From Polytrichum commune (taxonomy: Eukaryota > Streptophyta > Polytrichopsida > Polytrichales > Polytrichaceae), in assembly GCA_950295325.1 (NCBI GenBank), contig OX485805.1:12560501-12624500 (forward strand): DNA of 64,000 nt, read 5' to 3'. Below, piece after piece: positions 45,883 through 58,168 of this stretch. Both the position numbers and the translations under genes were made by a program. Below the pieces are notes generated by a model. That model was not told where the DNA came from. It saw only the letters and a program-made list of their open reading frames with translations, and searched no databases. Position 1 is the first letter of the stretch. The number at the start of each line of letters is the position of its first letter.

Positions 45883-47240
45883 TCATACAATCAGAACTAC
45901 TATCAGAAACTCTAGAGTTGATTGATTCTGAAGTTTAGAGTGCCATAAATTCTTCGCCATAATTTCATGCATTCTTGTACCTTCATGAAGTAAGTCTACG
46001 GCCTTCTCATTTTCCTTCACAAGAAATGCTTCTACCTCTCCATTATCTATATCATCTGTAAATTCTGAATTTTCTCTATAAGAGATTCTATTTTTTACCT
46101 CGTGAATTGATGCCCTCTCGCAGCGTAGTTCTTGCTCTTCCTTCAAAACACCAATCTCGATTCTTCTTTGTAATTGTTCCTCCGCTTCTGAAATTCAGTT
46201 TTCATTAAAAACATCATTCATTGTAATGCACAAATTGTGCAAAACAATGCATGTAGCAACAAGATCCGGCACACTTCTCAATGGTACGTCACATCTCTTC
46301 ATTATGATCCTTCATCTCCCCTTCAGAATTCCAAAAGTCCTCTTAATACACATCCGTGTGGAAGATTGGACAAAATTCCAAATTTCTTTTATTTGTGATA
46401 ATTCTGTTTTTCTTCATTTGAATGGAGAATACATTCATGGTCTTATGGGATATGTTGCATCTCCTATTAATTTGTACGGATATAATCTACCCTCCATACA
46501 TGCTCTCCCAATTTTTGTGACTTGAAAAACAACCCAATCATGGAGATTACCGGCCCAACCGAATTCGTAATCCCAGAATTTGCAATGCACATCAACAATT
46601 CCTTGAAGAATTGCTGAATGGAAGGATTTCCGACAGTAGTAATTTTCTCCCCCATATATAGGTGCTAAAACAGCAATGTGCGATTCATCGATTGCACCCA
46701 CTACATATGGAATTCCATGAAGAGCTTCAAACTCCTTTGCTAAAACCCTAAATTGCGATTCACTAGGCATTTGCACGAGAATTCGTTGCAAATGTTGCCT
46801 CACGGCCTTGCAAAATTCCCTCACAATTATCAAAACCGTAGATTCAGCAACCCCATAAAGATCACCTATGAGCAACTGTCCATTGCCGGTTCCTAACCTA
46901 GACAATGAAATTGCAATTTCTTGTTTCCACAGAAATTACAGTTTTCATAGGTGTATTTTTTTTATGCAAAAACGGCCCTAATTTCTCACTAAGAAATTTA
47001 AAAGTAACAAACTTAACTCGTATTTTTTCCTTGAATTAACCTTCGGTGTATGATCCCAACAAAAAACGGTCCGTGAATCCACATTGTCTTCCAATGCTCC
47101 ACAAAGTTCGTGTCTCTCTTCTTCCCATGCTCTCCAAGAAGATGCTGAAAATTGCCACTTTCTCCCACTCTCCATGCAAAATCAAGGCTTGCAAGCTCAC
47201 AATGTGTGAGATAAGCATGTGCAAGCACATGTATAAGCCT
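45883..47240 (-). pseudogene. Harbinger DDE transposase (open but for four TGA codons)
   Basis: The main exon (46,940 down to about 45,883) reads in one frame: SRLGTGNGQLLIGDLYGVAE (helix-turn-helix-like), VVGAIDESHIAVLAP (first catalytic Asp), NYYCRKSFHSAILQGIVD, FGWAGNLHDWVVF (second Asp), LIGDATYPIRP, STRMCIKRTFGILKGR (catalytic Glu site; the first residue of the usual ERAFG block is Lys here), VATCIVLHNLCI, then the C-terminal tail KENEKAVDLLHEGT. TGA stops lie at 46,435-46,437, 46,414-46,416, 46,312-46,314 and 46,195-46,197. The N-terminal exon (about 47,240-47,020) is present but the link is unclear. No frameshift was seen in the main exon. Confidence 0.9.
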
Positions 47241-47606
47241 AACATCAATACAATGTTCCTCCTCCTCCCCTCCATTGCAACCCTAATTGCTGAAATTTTT
47301 AAAAGAAAAGAAGAAGTAGAAGAAGGAGAATAAGAGAGAAGGAGAGAGGTGGAAGAGAGAGAAGGTGGGAAGGTGGGAAGGTAAATGAGAGGGTAATCCC
47401 CTAAATCTGCCATTTTTATATTTATATTAAAAAAATCAGCCCAAAGTTGTCCCGGTCCAAATCCACTTTACACTACAAGAGTGACCAAGCCACTCAAAAA
47501 TCCATTTTTGATTTTTCATGGTCACGGCTCTTGGCCAAAAGCTATGACCATGAAAATGATTTAATTTTCTTGGTCATGGCTCTTGGTTCATAGTGTAAAC
47601 CGCCCC

Positions 47607-50600
47607 TCAGTTCTCCCAATTTATTTGCACATAAATAGGATTTAAATCTACATGGAAAAAATACTTGTCCAAAAATAATAGTGTATTTGGGGGATTTTTT
47701 TTGAGGAATTCCAAGGCATGCACATTGTACCCACCAAAAACAAAAACAAAACAAAACAAAGAAGAGCCAGAGTACATGAGAAAAATCCTAACCATACATA
47801 CTTTGAGAAGAAAATATGAGCACTTAACCCTTGGGGTGAACTCCTCATTGGAAACCTAAATAAATTCACTATGAAATTAAACCCCTTATGTATGAGAAGT
47901 TTACAGAGAGAAAAAAAAATGTATACGTACAAATGGCAAGCTAGAAAATGGATTCAAGTATTTGTACTAAGCTTTTTAATTTCATGTAATGATTGCATGC
48001 ACTACAAACTCAAAACACATGAATAAAATAGGCCTCTTATTACATATAAAACCCACTTTCACTTTCCAATGAGAAAGTCATTGAACAATTTATCACCATA
48101 GCATGTAACTCAACGATTGCATCAAACAAACATAGACAATAGTATAATAACTAAGTTGCAATTTGGAGAGCAAAACTCAAAGGAGCCCATGAATCTCTTT
48201 AAATGCAAACCTTAAGAAGAATGAACAAGGTAGTTATTGAGGACTTTTAACATATGACAACAATATATGAAAACGTGAATTGGATGAAACTAACACACAT
48301 GTTGTCAACTGTCCCTAAACCTTAGCGCCCCCTTTTGTACATCTACCTATACCTTTGAATTCTTAATAGGACTTTTAAATGAATACACTCGAGGAAAATA
48401 ATACCACTCCCTCATGTAAACTATGTACACTAGTGCCTCAAATAATACCCCTTACGCTAATGTGAGTTTGTACATGGTATGAAGAATCTACCCCCCCCCC
48501 CCCGGCCAAATAATCACTCTAGATGTGTATTTTCTTACAAATAACACATAATGGGCATGCTATTATAACATGCTACAACAAGATATGGAATCTACATCTA
48601 AGACTAGCATATGTCATTTCAATTATAGCCGGCTTTGTTGATAGAATTGCACATATATATTATCATTATGTTTAAAATTCATGGATAAGTCTAGATTTAC
48701 TTTAAATCTAGTTACATGAATGACAAAGGTAAGAGCATTCATTTGAAAAGGTTGTGGAAATGGCATCCATGTTTATGTCTTTGAGTGTAATGTGGTTTGA
48801 CTTCAAAGTCACAAAGAAAGAAAGAAAGAAAGAAGTCTTTGAGCTTAATATATATATAGTTATGAGTTAGTATGATGTAAATCATGTCACATGTGGAACA
48901 CCAAAAATAAGCTGCTAGTATTGTTGCATACAGATATGCATACATGAATCTTACTTTCACAAATGCTCATCATATTTTCTTTGCTTCTATGTGCCCCCTC
49001 ACCAAGTAAACCTCAACATTGTTTAAACACATGGAACTTGGAAATGACAACGTTCTAATTCAAAGGGACTTATGCAAGATAAGTTCATCCACTCATCAAA
49101 CCCTCATAAACACATTCATTCAAGGACAAACTTATGCGTCTAAGATGCATAACATCAATCAACAATGTTGCCTTGTACCATGGGCCCATGTATCCACAAA
49201 GCATTATTCGTACAAAGTTTCACGGGAAATATTTTAGACTCGTGGTCCGATCACACCAAACTTTCCATTCACTTCCAACCGTGAAACTGCTAGGGATTAT
49301 GTTGAGAAATAGATGTTGGCCCACCATTTTTCACACTATCGCAGCCGGAGATGCTGACAAATGTTGTCATAAGTGGCTGGTGTGATCAGCTCCTCAGATG
49401 CAAACCAGATTTGAGTTATGGTAAGACAATAAGAAGTTGAAGTTGTTGGAGGGTGAATTCTTTGTCACTGGGACCCACTAGTAGTTAGAGTTGTGACTAA
49501 CTATGACATTTAGTGTCACTTACTATTTGGATTTATATAGTGCTACATCCTTTTACTATTGATGCAATTCCTTACCAAGTAAAGTCGTTAATGTCCTTAC
49601 AACCAATTTAACAATTTTTCCGTGGAATATGAGATATACAGTGAATAGATATAGCATTGTGTAATTCCAAGTAGTTCATGATACTAAATATCATATTTAG
49701 TGTGCCTTTTTGGAGTCCCAATGTGAGAGGGTAGATAGGAGACTACGCCAAAGGCCTATAGGATATACTAGGGATATACAATGCCACGAATGTAAATTTT
49801 GTCATAGACTACCAAATTATGGGTCGGTGGGCCATACTTTACAAATACTTCACGACGTCGTGGTAAAGTCAAATTAAGCTCCTTGTTTTTATCTTAAGTT
49901 GCAAGCTTTGTGCCTAGTATGTTATGCAACCTAACCACCGAGCTAGCCAGTTGAAAGGGCTCCCCAAGCTCGAGAAAGTTGACACATGGATTTACTAACA
50001 ATGATCATATGATTATGTTATTCACAACCCCCTATTTGGAATAGGGCACAACTAAACAAGATTGGTCGATGTTATGTGAGTGAGTGACAAACCCAAATAA
50101 CATTACTTAGTAGTCCATCGACCCTTGAAAACCTCAACAACTTGAAATGAGACTCTTATATGCAAATGTATATGTTCTCTTTAAATAAACACAAAAGGCT
50201 AGTTCATATATCGTGCAATTATTGTAGCTTTCTAGCAGCTTGGGCAAGCAAATAATTAATTTTGAAGGTGCCTAAATTTATGGGAAATTAATTTTGTTGA
50301 GTGTCTTCCCCCCCCCCCCCCCCCCTCCCAAAAAAAAACAACAACAACAATAACAATTCAAAGAGTGCCTAAAAATCACAACAATGCAAGTGACAGGTTA
50401 AGGAAAGTGTTTAGGTTAATCATAGCCGCCATAGATGACATTAGGAAAAACATTCATGAATTATAGAAATGGCTTAGATGAATGCCTAACTTATTTTACA
50501 CTACTTTTTGAATCTTCCCGATTTGAGAACATTGCTATTTGTGTTGCCTAACTTACTTTCGCACTTTAATCAATTATTGGGTAGAAAGATGCCCAAGCTA

Positions 50601-53600
50601 CTAGAGAGCTATGGTTTCACTAGACCCTTGAAAACATCTTACCATAACACACCTAAGAAATATGCAATACCCCTTGTCCTTTTAGGGTTCAATGACACGG
50701 AAGTCAATAATAGATCCACATTAACATAGTGGTCCTTTCCACCACCAAGTGAAACTTTACAAACTTTAAATGCAACGGCCGTACTTAGTGGTAAATATGT
50801 TCAACACCCAAGATTTTGTTGGGTACCACCAAGTCAAACCGACCGACACCTCCCACCCTAAAGTTTGTATTGTAAAGATATCAATAGATAGTATCCAATG
50901 AATCTAAGTACCTTTCCATGCTACCTTCGTGCAATGTCAAGTGCCAAACCCCCCTCTAGTGTTAAGTAGGCGATTCTTCCAACCTTGAATCTTAGTGGCC
51001 TTTAGTGAAAGAAAAGAGGGGAGGAGAGAAAAAAAAAGTTATTGTCTTCTAGTAGCACGCGTGTCTTTGAAGATATTGTGTCAAAGGTTCCTCTAACTTA
51101 CAAGGAGATTCTAGTATTGTCAAATCTTATGAAATTACCTCACATACATGTACTAAAATGTACAATCTAGTAGCATTGGGGTTCTCACTAATCAAATAAC
51201 ATCATAATTGACATTTGGAAAAGACTAATTCTTGGGATGATTAATCTTCATAAAAATATATATAATTAGTTTCACAATATCTGATGAAGACATTCATTTC
51301 AAGTATGTGAGGCCTAGGTAATCAACTTGTGTTACTTGAAAATTGTTATATGTCACTAGACAAATTTGAAAATCTATCACAATGATAGGTTTGTACTTTT
51401 CTTCTAATGACACATGATAATTGTCAAGGGCTCGTATTCAAGAAGTGATTGGTATCAATTCTCAGGGCCAAGTTATTGATCACTGAAAATATACTAAGAA
51501 TCAAACTTATTTTGACTTAAATTTCTTACGTTTGTATGTCGCAATTATGCAAGATGTAGGCAAAATGCATGCCTAAATATGCTTCAATCGGCCATTTCTT
51601 AAATTTAACTCCTTATTGCCCTAACAAGCTTGAACGGATTCAATGCTCTTGGAGGGAAAAAAGTTCAGCATATCATCTCATGTCACCCTCAACAATGAAG
51701 ATTTCTAATATGATCTCAATTATGAAGAATAGATAGGTGCAAGCCTTGTAAAATTTTGTTTAGATTTGAAGGAGAACAATGTTCTAAAGTGTATTTAATG
51801 CTCTTAGAAGGTCGCTAGACTTAAGTAAGGAGGCATGTTTCCTTGCCCAAGGGTATTGCTTGTTGCAATTTTCATCTAATTTTAGAAGTTTAGACAATAG
51901 CCTAAAACCAAAAATGTTTCAAAAATGACTATCGTTTCGATATGAGAGATAACCCATCATCTAGTCAACGAAGTTTGATTGCCTCTAGAATAGGCATATG
52001 AACTCCAAATGAGGAATTTCAAATTCTCACTGCCCCAACTTTGATACTTATACTATGTGACCATCATATCTTCTCAAATCTTGTTGAGATGAAAGAATTT
52101 CTTTTCACCCTTCTTCATTATAGAGTGTAGATCAAAAAGGAATGTTGGTGGTAGTGGGTGCAAATGCCCTTAACATCAAGGATGATATCACTTCCAACAC
52201 CTAAATCTTAGCACAATTGTCATGCGTTGGTGAAAGAACAATACAAATCTACCATTGTGATATATTTACATATTTTCTAACGAGGACTCATATGCTTATA
52301 ATGCATAAAGTTCCAAGTTCAATATTGGAACAGAATGCACCCCCGGGCAATTAATGCTATAAGGCTATGTTTGAGACCTCACCCGTCTTTTGGAGAAAAT
52401 CACATCGCCATGTGTTGCTCATGCCAGGGGTAAAAGCAAAGCATCAAAATGCGAGTCGATGGAGCGAGGCCCCTCTCTACTGTAAAGTCTTCACTGTACA
52501 CCTAAAACTCTTTGGACTTGGGGAAGGTTGGGAAAAGGCTACTCTAGGTCACATGCATCATGTGAAGTGTATAAAGAGGCACTTAAAAAGCAAGAGATCA
52601 CTGCCAGTGGAAGGATTCTAATCAAACAGTGACTACTTAAAGCGGAAACAATCTTTAATATCTGGAGGGCGTCGTACAAAGGAGGAGTGCCCACTTAAAT
52701 GGGGACTAGACTAAGTTAAAAATGGGTGAGCATGAATGTTCATAACATCTACCAAGGGGGAGTAGATCCCGAGAGTTTCTATATTTAGCTGAATAAATTC
52801 CTAAATCAGGGCCCGAGACCCCAGTTATTCTAGCGAGCTAAACTTGGGATGAATCAGCAAATAACCTGTAAGGGATCACTGTTTTTCATACTCTTATCTC
52901 ATTCGTATGTGTTAAGAAACCAAACCGATTAAAATCCATGAGCCTACTGAACGATCTATCTTCATCAACTTGAACAAAAAGATGAGGGTTTTGGGGACCA
53001 AAACGACACAATACTCAACAATGTGCTTCCATCATGTGCCCCCTGGGAACATAACCATGGGATGACTGAGCTCCCAACGTCCCATGATTATATTCCTAGG
53101 ACCCACAAAACTGATGCACCTCTCGTTGAGTCAAGTTATGAAGATGATGGTTGGGGAAACACAAGGACACAACCCTCTCCTTAAATGTTACGCTGAGAAT
53201 TGTTGAAGATGCCCATAACAGTGTAAAGAGTGTAGGTAAGGAGCTCACCCTATTGAGTGGAGGGTTTTAAAATGGCATGATTGAGTTGCGTCTCCAAGGT
53301 TCAGCCTAAGCTCAGCAGAAATGGCCCATTATTCTTGGGAATACATACTGTGGGAGGCTTTGTATTGTTCCAGGTCCCACAGGGCTGAGCAATGTTTAAG
53401 TTATGCCAACAATCATCCATCAACATGACTAATTTAATTTGGTGTCTATTGGATTGGTCAACATGGTTAGTCGGACTCGAAGCATGATATTTGTAGTGAG
53501 TGGCTTCTTGTTTCAAATCTCCGAGAAACCCGCATTCGAGCTTGGGGTAAAGAAGCCACCAATCACATCCTTAGGAATACATATACTGTAATAGTCGGGG
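47607..53600. other. Long non-coding stretch without recognised genes
   Basis: Six kilobases of AT-rich sequence hold no ORF above 94 codons and no recognisable domain, TIR pair or tandem array. Small features: C13 at 48,491-48,503, (GAAA)n at about 48,816-48,835, and C18 at 50,308-50,325 followed by A-rich (CAA)n sequence. A hairpin at 53,036-53,106 is listed separately. Homopolymers of this kind can also be assembly weak points. Confidence 0.5.
53036..53106. other. Hairpin, ~29-bp arms
   Basis: GTGCCCCCTGGGAACATAAC...ATGGGA (53,036-53,062) pairs with TCCCATGATTATATTCCTAG...CAC (53,080-53,106) around a 17-nt loop, with a few mismatches, at least one of them G-U on the + strand. It stands alone in non-coding DNA. 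It may be a fold-back remnant of a MITE or a small-RNA-type hairpin; nothing in sequence decides. Confidence 0.5.
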
Positions 53601-53606
53601 AGAAAT

Positions 53607-56545
53607 ACGGTTGTCCTCATCCGTCAAGAGACAAAGAAGTTGTTACTACATATTACTTCTCTTCAGATTTTCACGCAAATATCTTGCTGCTTTCTACTTT
53701 CTACCACAGACACGAGGAAAATGCTGGGTTGCCACGGGTATTGACAAGCCCTCGTGGTTCCTGGAGGCCTCCAGCAATTGAGGCAATCAAACACGTGCGT
53801 GCACCATGATAGGACTGTACCAGACCCACAAGCATAAATTTTGATCAGACAAGAATCCTGGACTATATTTAGATTCGCCGGGCACCGGAATGATTCGCAC
53901 TTGCAAGCCAGTGACAGGACGATAAATCTTAACATATAACATACGTATGAGTTTGAGAGAGACCACTTTCAATCCACAATCAGCTACTACTATTTGAAAC
54001 GCAGCGGGGCAAGAACTTGTGAATCAAAATAGTCTTATGGGAACAAGAAACAACTCTCATTGCCAAGTACCATCAGCAGCAGCAAAGCTACTTTGCCTGG
54101 CCTGGCCTGGCCTTGCCTGGCCTTGCCTTGCCTTGCCTTGCCTTGCCTTGCCCAGTAATTTGTAAAAACCTAAATAGAAACAAAAGTGAAGCAGAATGAC
54201 TTTCCCAGCTCAAGATGCTGGATGGCATGAGCACTCAACGTTCCAGGTTACAAATCATTCTGGAACCTGAGAATCTGATTGTAAAGGAATCAATCGGAAC
54301 TTGGTGCATTTCTTAGGGCCGCACCTTAATGCACAACATTGCTTCAACCATTGATCTTCACCGCGGTGTCAGGCAGCTATCATCCTGCAAAACAGTGCCC
54401 ACAATAAAGCAGTAGAGTCATAGTGGCCTGCTTTAAAACCTGCCGTGCACCTTTTTCTCGTACCGGCCCAAAGAATCTCTTCTCACATGCGGTATATTAT
54501 CATAAGGAGCAAAAACATATTTTAAGCATCCCGGGAGGGAAGTGGGGGTTAAGGGTGTAAATATCTCCTCAATTACCTACCTCAACTCAGTACAGATTAC
54601 TAACTCTGTTTCAAAGAGTACTCTCTGTATGGAACGGCATTACCTCGAAGTCAGTTCTCCTCCAAACTGCACTGTAGGAGATTCTCTCCTTAATTAGAAC
54701 CTGTCCAACCATCCCCATACATTCCGGTGTTGGTTTTGCAGAGACTTCCATATCACCCAAGAGGTGCGTTGATCTTATTAACCATCGTTACAATATGAAA
54801 ATCACCAAGTACACAGAAAATCTGCAGTTAACAGAATCAATGGAGGTAGATCCTACGTCCTATGGTCAACCGATGAGCAGGGTTGCCTTGAACCTGGAGG
54901 TCAAGGTCTTTCGGAGAGCATAATTCATACACAGAGCCCGACGTGGAAAATTATCAACAATTTTGTGCAGCTCGAGCTACAGAAGTAGACATCTCTGATT
55001 TTAAAGCGGTGGACCTTCCAATATACAAGTGGATACTAACAGAAACATCAGAAATATCCTACAGACTCGGCTTTCGCTGGGCTCCTTATGGTTGATCAAG
55101 TAGGAGCTAACTTGACGACAGTTGCAAAAAATAGTGGGGTCGCAGCAGGCAGGTACCAAGCTTGTTGAAAACGCGAAGCCACCTAAAGGAATCAGTTGCT
55201 CAACTTTGCTTAAATTCTCTGTTCAAAAAAGGTTAAATGGTATACTCATGTTATCTGATGAATATATGTCTGAACCCTGGCTAATACAACACTTACCGGT
55301 GTTCTATTGTTGTTTCTGAATTTAGCATGAGACTGAGATCACACAACCACAACTCCAAGTGAACATATAACTCCATGAACCAGGGTTGAATGACAAACCT
55401 GTCACACATTGCAAATTTTGCGTAGAGATGTGTGATCATAAATTGATAAGGTCACAAGACAGAGAAGAAGGTCAGGCTCCAGCTAGCTGATGATGCTACC
55501 GTAGAAGACTGTATATTCAAGCATTACATACAAACAAGTGTTGGCTCCGCAAAACTTCTACACTCACCCGGCCAAGGATGGCTACGAAGAAATTCTCTGC
55601 AAAAATTGCAGGGGCAGTAGTTTATTACGCCAGACGACCTCAAACGTGGGGGCTATTTCTCAAGCTCTCTCTACAGTTTAAGGTTTCTGGAATTCTTGTG
55701 TTCTCCTTCTGCCCCTCGTCGTCCATTTACTCTGACCTTCGTAAGCATCCCACTCTTTGCACAATATTACCTGCATTAAACTTCACCTCCTCCTTTGTTT
55801 CTACCCTACCGGCTTGGCTTCTGTAATTGCCCATACTCATCAGCTCGCTCTTCCAAACGGCTGCAGTTGATGATGGCACCATGAAGTTTCTGACCATAAA
55901 TTACACTTCCTTCACACAGAGAACCTCTCTCCCCACTAAAAACTAAGTTCCTGCAGTAGTAATGTGGACAACCTTCTGTCACTCACCGATCTCGAACTCC
56001 TCTCTTTGTATCATTCCACCATGTGTATGATGTAGAGTAGATGTGTACCTATGTGTATCTAATAGCACTTCCTAACCACTCACCCCCTCTTGATTTGAAC
56101 AAGTTAGATATGATAACCTTCCATAGTATAATGGCTTCTTCGCCAGCATTTACATCACAAGAAGAAGTCCTCGCCCTTCATGATGATGAAATCACTTGGG
56201 ACTTCCCTACAGACCTTCTATAGTACAGAGAAAGAAGAGCGGGCTGGCTATGGCGCCAAATCTTCACCGCTTCTTCTTCTTCACACTAACACACCTCCGA
56301 AGACGTTGCTGTTAGATTTCCATGTTCCAGTACAAGCACCATGAAGAGTGCAATTGACCACCAGCAACGTGCGATCAATTGCACCCGGTGCAAGAAAAGA
56401 TAAGTCGATATACAACCCCTGCGGCAGATAGATAGTTTGAGCTGCAGTAGTACTACTGGTCGCCTCCCCCTTTATAAAGTAGAAAGTTGATGATGATCAG
56501 GAGGAGGAACCGGCCATGGCTAGTTGTGGCGATGCATTTCAGGCA
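53607..56545. other. 3' side of DUF1677 gene: less AT-rich non-coding
   Basis: Base composition is more even than in the repeat DNA, suggesting ancestral genic sequence such as a 3' UTR or regulatory DNA of the DUF1677 gene. A pentamer repeat (GCCTG/GCCTT) runs at about 54,095-54,152. Small ORFs, for example 55,578-55,826 (82 codons) and 56,041-56,223, show no domain or clear splice partners. Confidence 0.35.
54095..54152. repeat. (GCCTG/GCCTT)n pentamer repeat
   Basis: About eleven copies of a 5-bp unit, GCCTG in the first part and GCCTT in the second. Simple minisatellite-like tract. Confidence 0.9.
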
Positions 56546-57076
56546 TCATGGAGCGCTGGTTTGCCTGCGGATAATCACACAGCTCTCGCTGCGAGATAGC
56601 CCCGCGCGTTGCCACTTATATCCTGGTGACGACCGAGGCGATCTAGAAGCGTCCACACTCCGACGCAGCATGTGCTTCAACGTATCAGCCAGATGTACAA
56701 CGGGGTCGGTACGTGGAGATGTGTTAAACTGGAAGCACATATTCATGTGCGCGCGGAGCCCGTCCTCCATGGCGGTTCCCTTTCCCATCCGGCTCCGCTC
56801 CTCCTTCACGGCTTCAGCGCACAGACCGCACACGAAGTGGCCGCAGAACTTCTCCTTTGTGCGGTCAATGTAAGGTACCGTGCACTCCTCCATCAGTCCA
56901 CAGCACTCGCACCGCTCCGAGTGGCTCTCCTCCTCCTCCACGGGATCCACGGCCGCCCACTGTGTGTAATTCTCCACCACCTCGGACACAGACTTCATTA
57001 GGTGCGTGTCGCCTCGCCGTTGTGTCACGGCTAGGGAGTTCGCTGTCCCCATCTTCTCCACTTGCGCAGTCCCCAT
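56546..57076 (-). CDS. DUF1677 family protein (plant-specific), 176 aa
   Basis: The conserved core runs from about residue 55 to 110: CECCGLMEECTVPYI, then FCGHFVCGLCAEAVKEE, then a segment ending GLRAHMNMCFQF. Cysteines fall at 56, 58, 59, 65, 78, 83 and 86, a zinc-binding-like pattern typical of the plant DUF1677 family, whose biochemical role is not established. The C-terminal third is Ser/Arg-rich. The start is the first ATG (57,074-57,076), giving MGTAQVEKMGTANS; the frame stays open upstream but offers no ATG. Single exon, usual family length. It reads away from the flanking pogo-like MITE at 58,169, and its upstream sequence is CT/GA-rich. No disruption is seen. Confidence 0.85.
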   Translation of the reverse strand: MGTAQVEKMGTANSLAVTQRRGDTHLMKSVSEVVENYTQWAAVDPVEEEESHSERCECCGLMEECTVPYIDRTKEKFCGHFVCGLCAEAVKEERSRMGKGTAMEDGLRAHMNMCFQFNTSPRTDPVVHLADTLKHMLRRSVDASRSPRSSPGYKWQRAGLSRSESCVIIRRQTSAP

Positions 57077-58168
57077 GGAGAAATTACTCTTCTTCTCTCC
57101 TCTCCCAAAACAAAAAGCACAACAAGAACACTCCGCTTGCAGTACTCCTCTCCAATCCACCTAGCTTAAAGTTTCCCTTGCTCTCACCGCTCCTCTTGGA
57201 TCAGGTGGCTTCGCCTCCTCCCACACCGATTGCACCTCCGCGGGATCCGTCGTATTTCCCTCTGCAAAAACAACCACAAAAACTACAACAACAGCAACAA
57301 CAACTATCCTTCCCACCAGCACCACCACAACAGAGTTCTCGTCTCCCTCGTCTCTCTAGTCTCCCTAGTCTCCCTCAGAGCACAGCTCCCTCCTCCTCCT
57401 CCCTCTATCCTCAAGTTCACCCTTGCCAACATTCGCGACAGCCTTCACTTAATCCAACCACTATACTCTGCAGAAAATTGTGTCGACAAAACACTCACAG
57501 AACTGGGATAGCAGTCCTATCTCTCAAACAGATTATTCTTCAGACCTCAACTTGAGGAACCTCGAATGGTTCTGTGCACTAACAAGCATACAGCCAAGGT
57601 GAAGCACGACTCTTTAATCTGCCAGTGCCATCCTTCGGCTTTATACCTGCCGAATTGAATACAGAAAACGAATTGCACCACGAGGTGATGGCATCGGCTG
57701 AGATTGGCGAAGAGAAAGGTGAGAGTGAGCGTCTGTCTGTGGGGGCTAGCTGGCTGGGCCCGAGCGGAGTAATCGCCGGAGAGTGGCTGGAGATGGCTAT
57801 GGCGTGGATGCTAAAAGGAACCGGGCCTTCCCACGGCCCCCTGGAAAGAAACTGCCCCCTGTAAAAGATAGTTAACCCCGGCCCTCCGCCTCGGTGCCGA
57901 GCCTGAAGGGGATCTAGACGGACGGCCTGGATTGTCCCGCTCCAGATTCGACGGGATCTAGCGGTGGAATTCCCCCCTGTGTTTCATCCTGCGGTGGGGG
58001 TTCTCTCCGTCGTGGGCTCACTGGACGGCTGCGATCCTTCGGGAGATCGGAGGGCGGATTCCAACAGTTTCGGGACGCTCGAGGGTCTCCACTGAGCGAG
58101 TGCTTTTTGGGTTAGTTTTGGCCTCCGACACTATAGTTTCAACGGAGGAGAATAACCGATTCATAATA
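57077..58168 (-). promoter_or_regulatory. Promoter/leader region of the DUF1677 gene
   Basis: Upstream of the gene on the minus strand, the region 57,100-57,560 is rich in GA on the transcribed strand (repeated GGGAGACTAG-like units at about 57,346-57,380 and CAACAACAA on the opposite strand), as in plant leaders. Farther up, 57,700-58,100 is the least AT-rich part of the block. No TATA box was identified with confidence. The long + strand ORF at 56,857-57,555 is the antisense of this gene and its Pro/Ser-rich leader, not a separate gene. Confidence 0.4.

Larger units (their letters stand above)
43990..47606. mobile_element. Near-complete PIF/Harbinger DNA transposon (3,617 bp)
   Basis: The left terminus GGGGCGGTTTACACTATGGA and the right terminus (reverse-complemented GGGGCGGTTTACACTATGAA) continue together through CCAAGAGCCATGACCA, a 37-bp TIR with one mismatch. 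The 3-bp target duplication TCA stands on both sides (43,987-43,989 and 47,607-47,609). Inside are two convergent genes: a trihelix/Myb protein on + and a DDE transposase on -. A SINE-like insertion (45,074-45,267) sits in the putative intron of the former. The element lies in a copy of the dispersed repeat also seen at 20,800, where the site is empty. MITEs at 6,824 and 11,884 share its ends. Stop codons in both genes make it currently non-autonomous. Confidence 0.95.

Noticed and set aside
45883-46940. TGA recoded as tryptophan
   Set aside because: The flippase and DUF1677 genes use normal codons, and C-to-T decay of methylated transposons explains the pattern.
50308-50325. C18 homopolymer (and C13 at 48,491) as a functional motif
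   Set aside because: Isolated homopolymers without context; they may be partly sequencing artefacts.
56857-57555. 232-codon Pro/Ser/Gln-rich + strand ORF
   Set aside because: It is the complement of the DUF1677 gene start and its GA-rich leader; composition explains the open frame.
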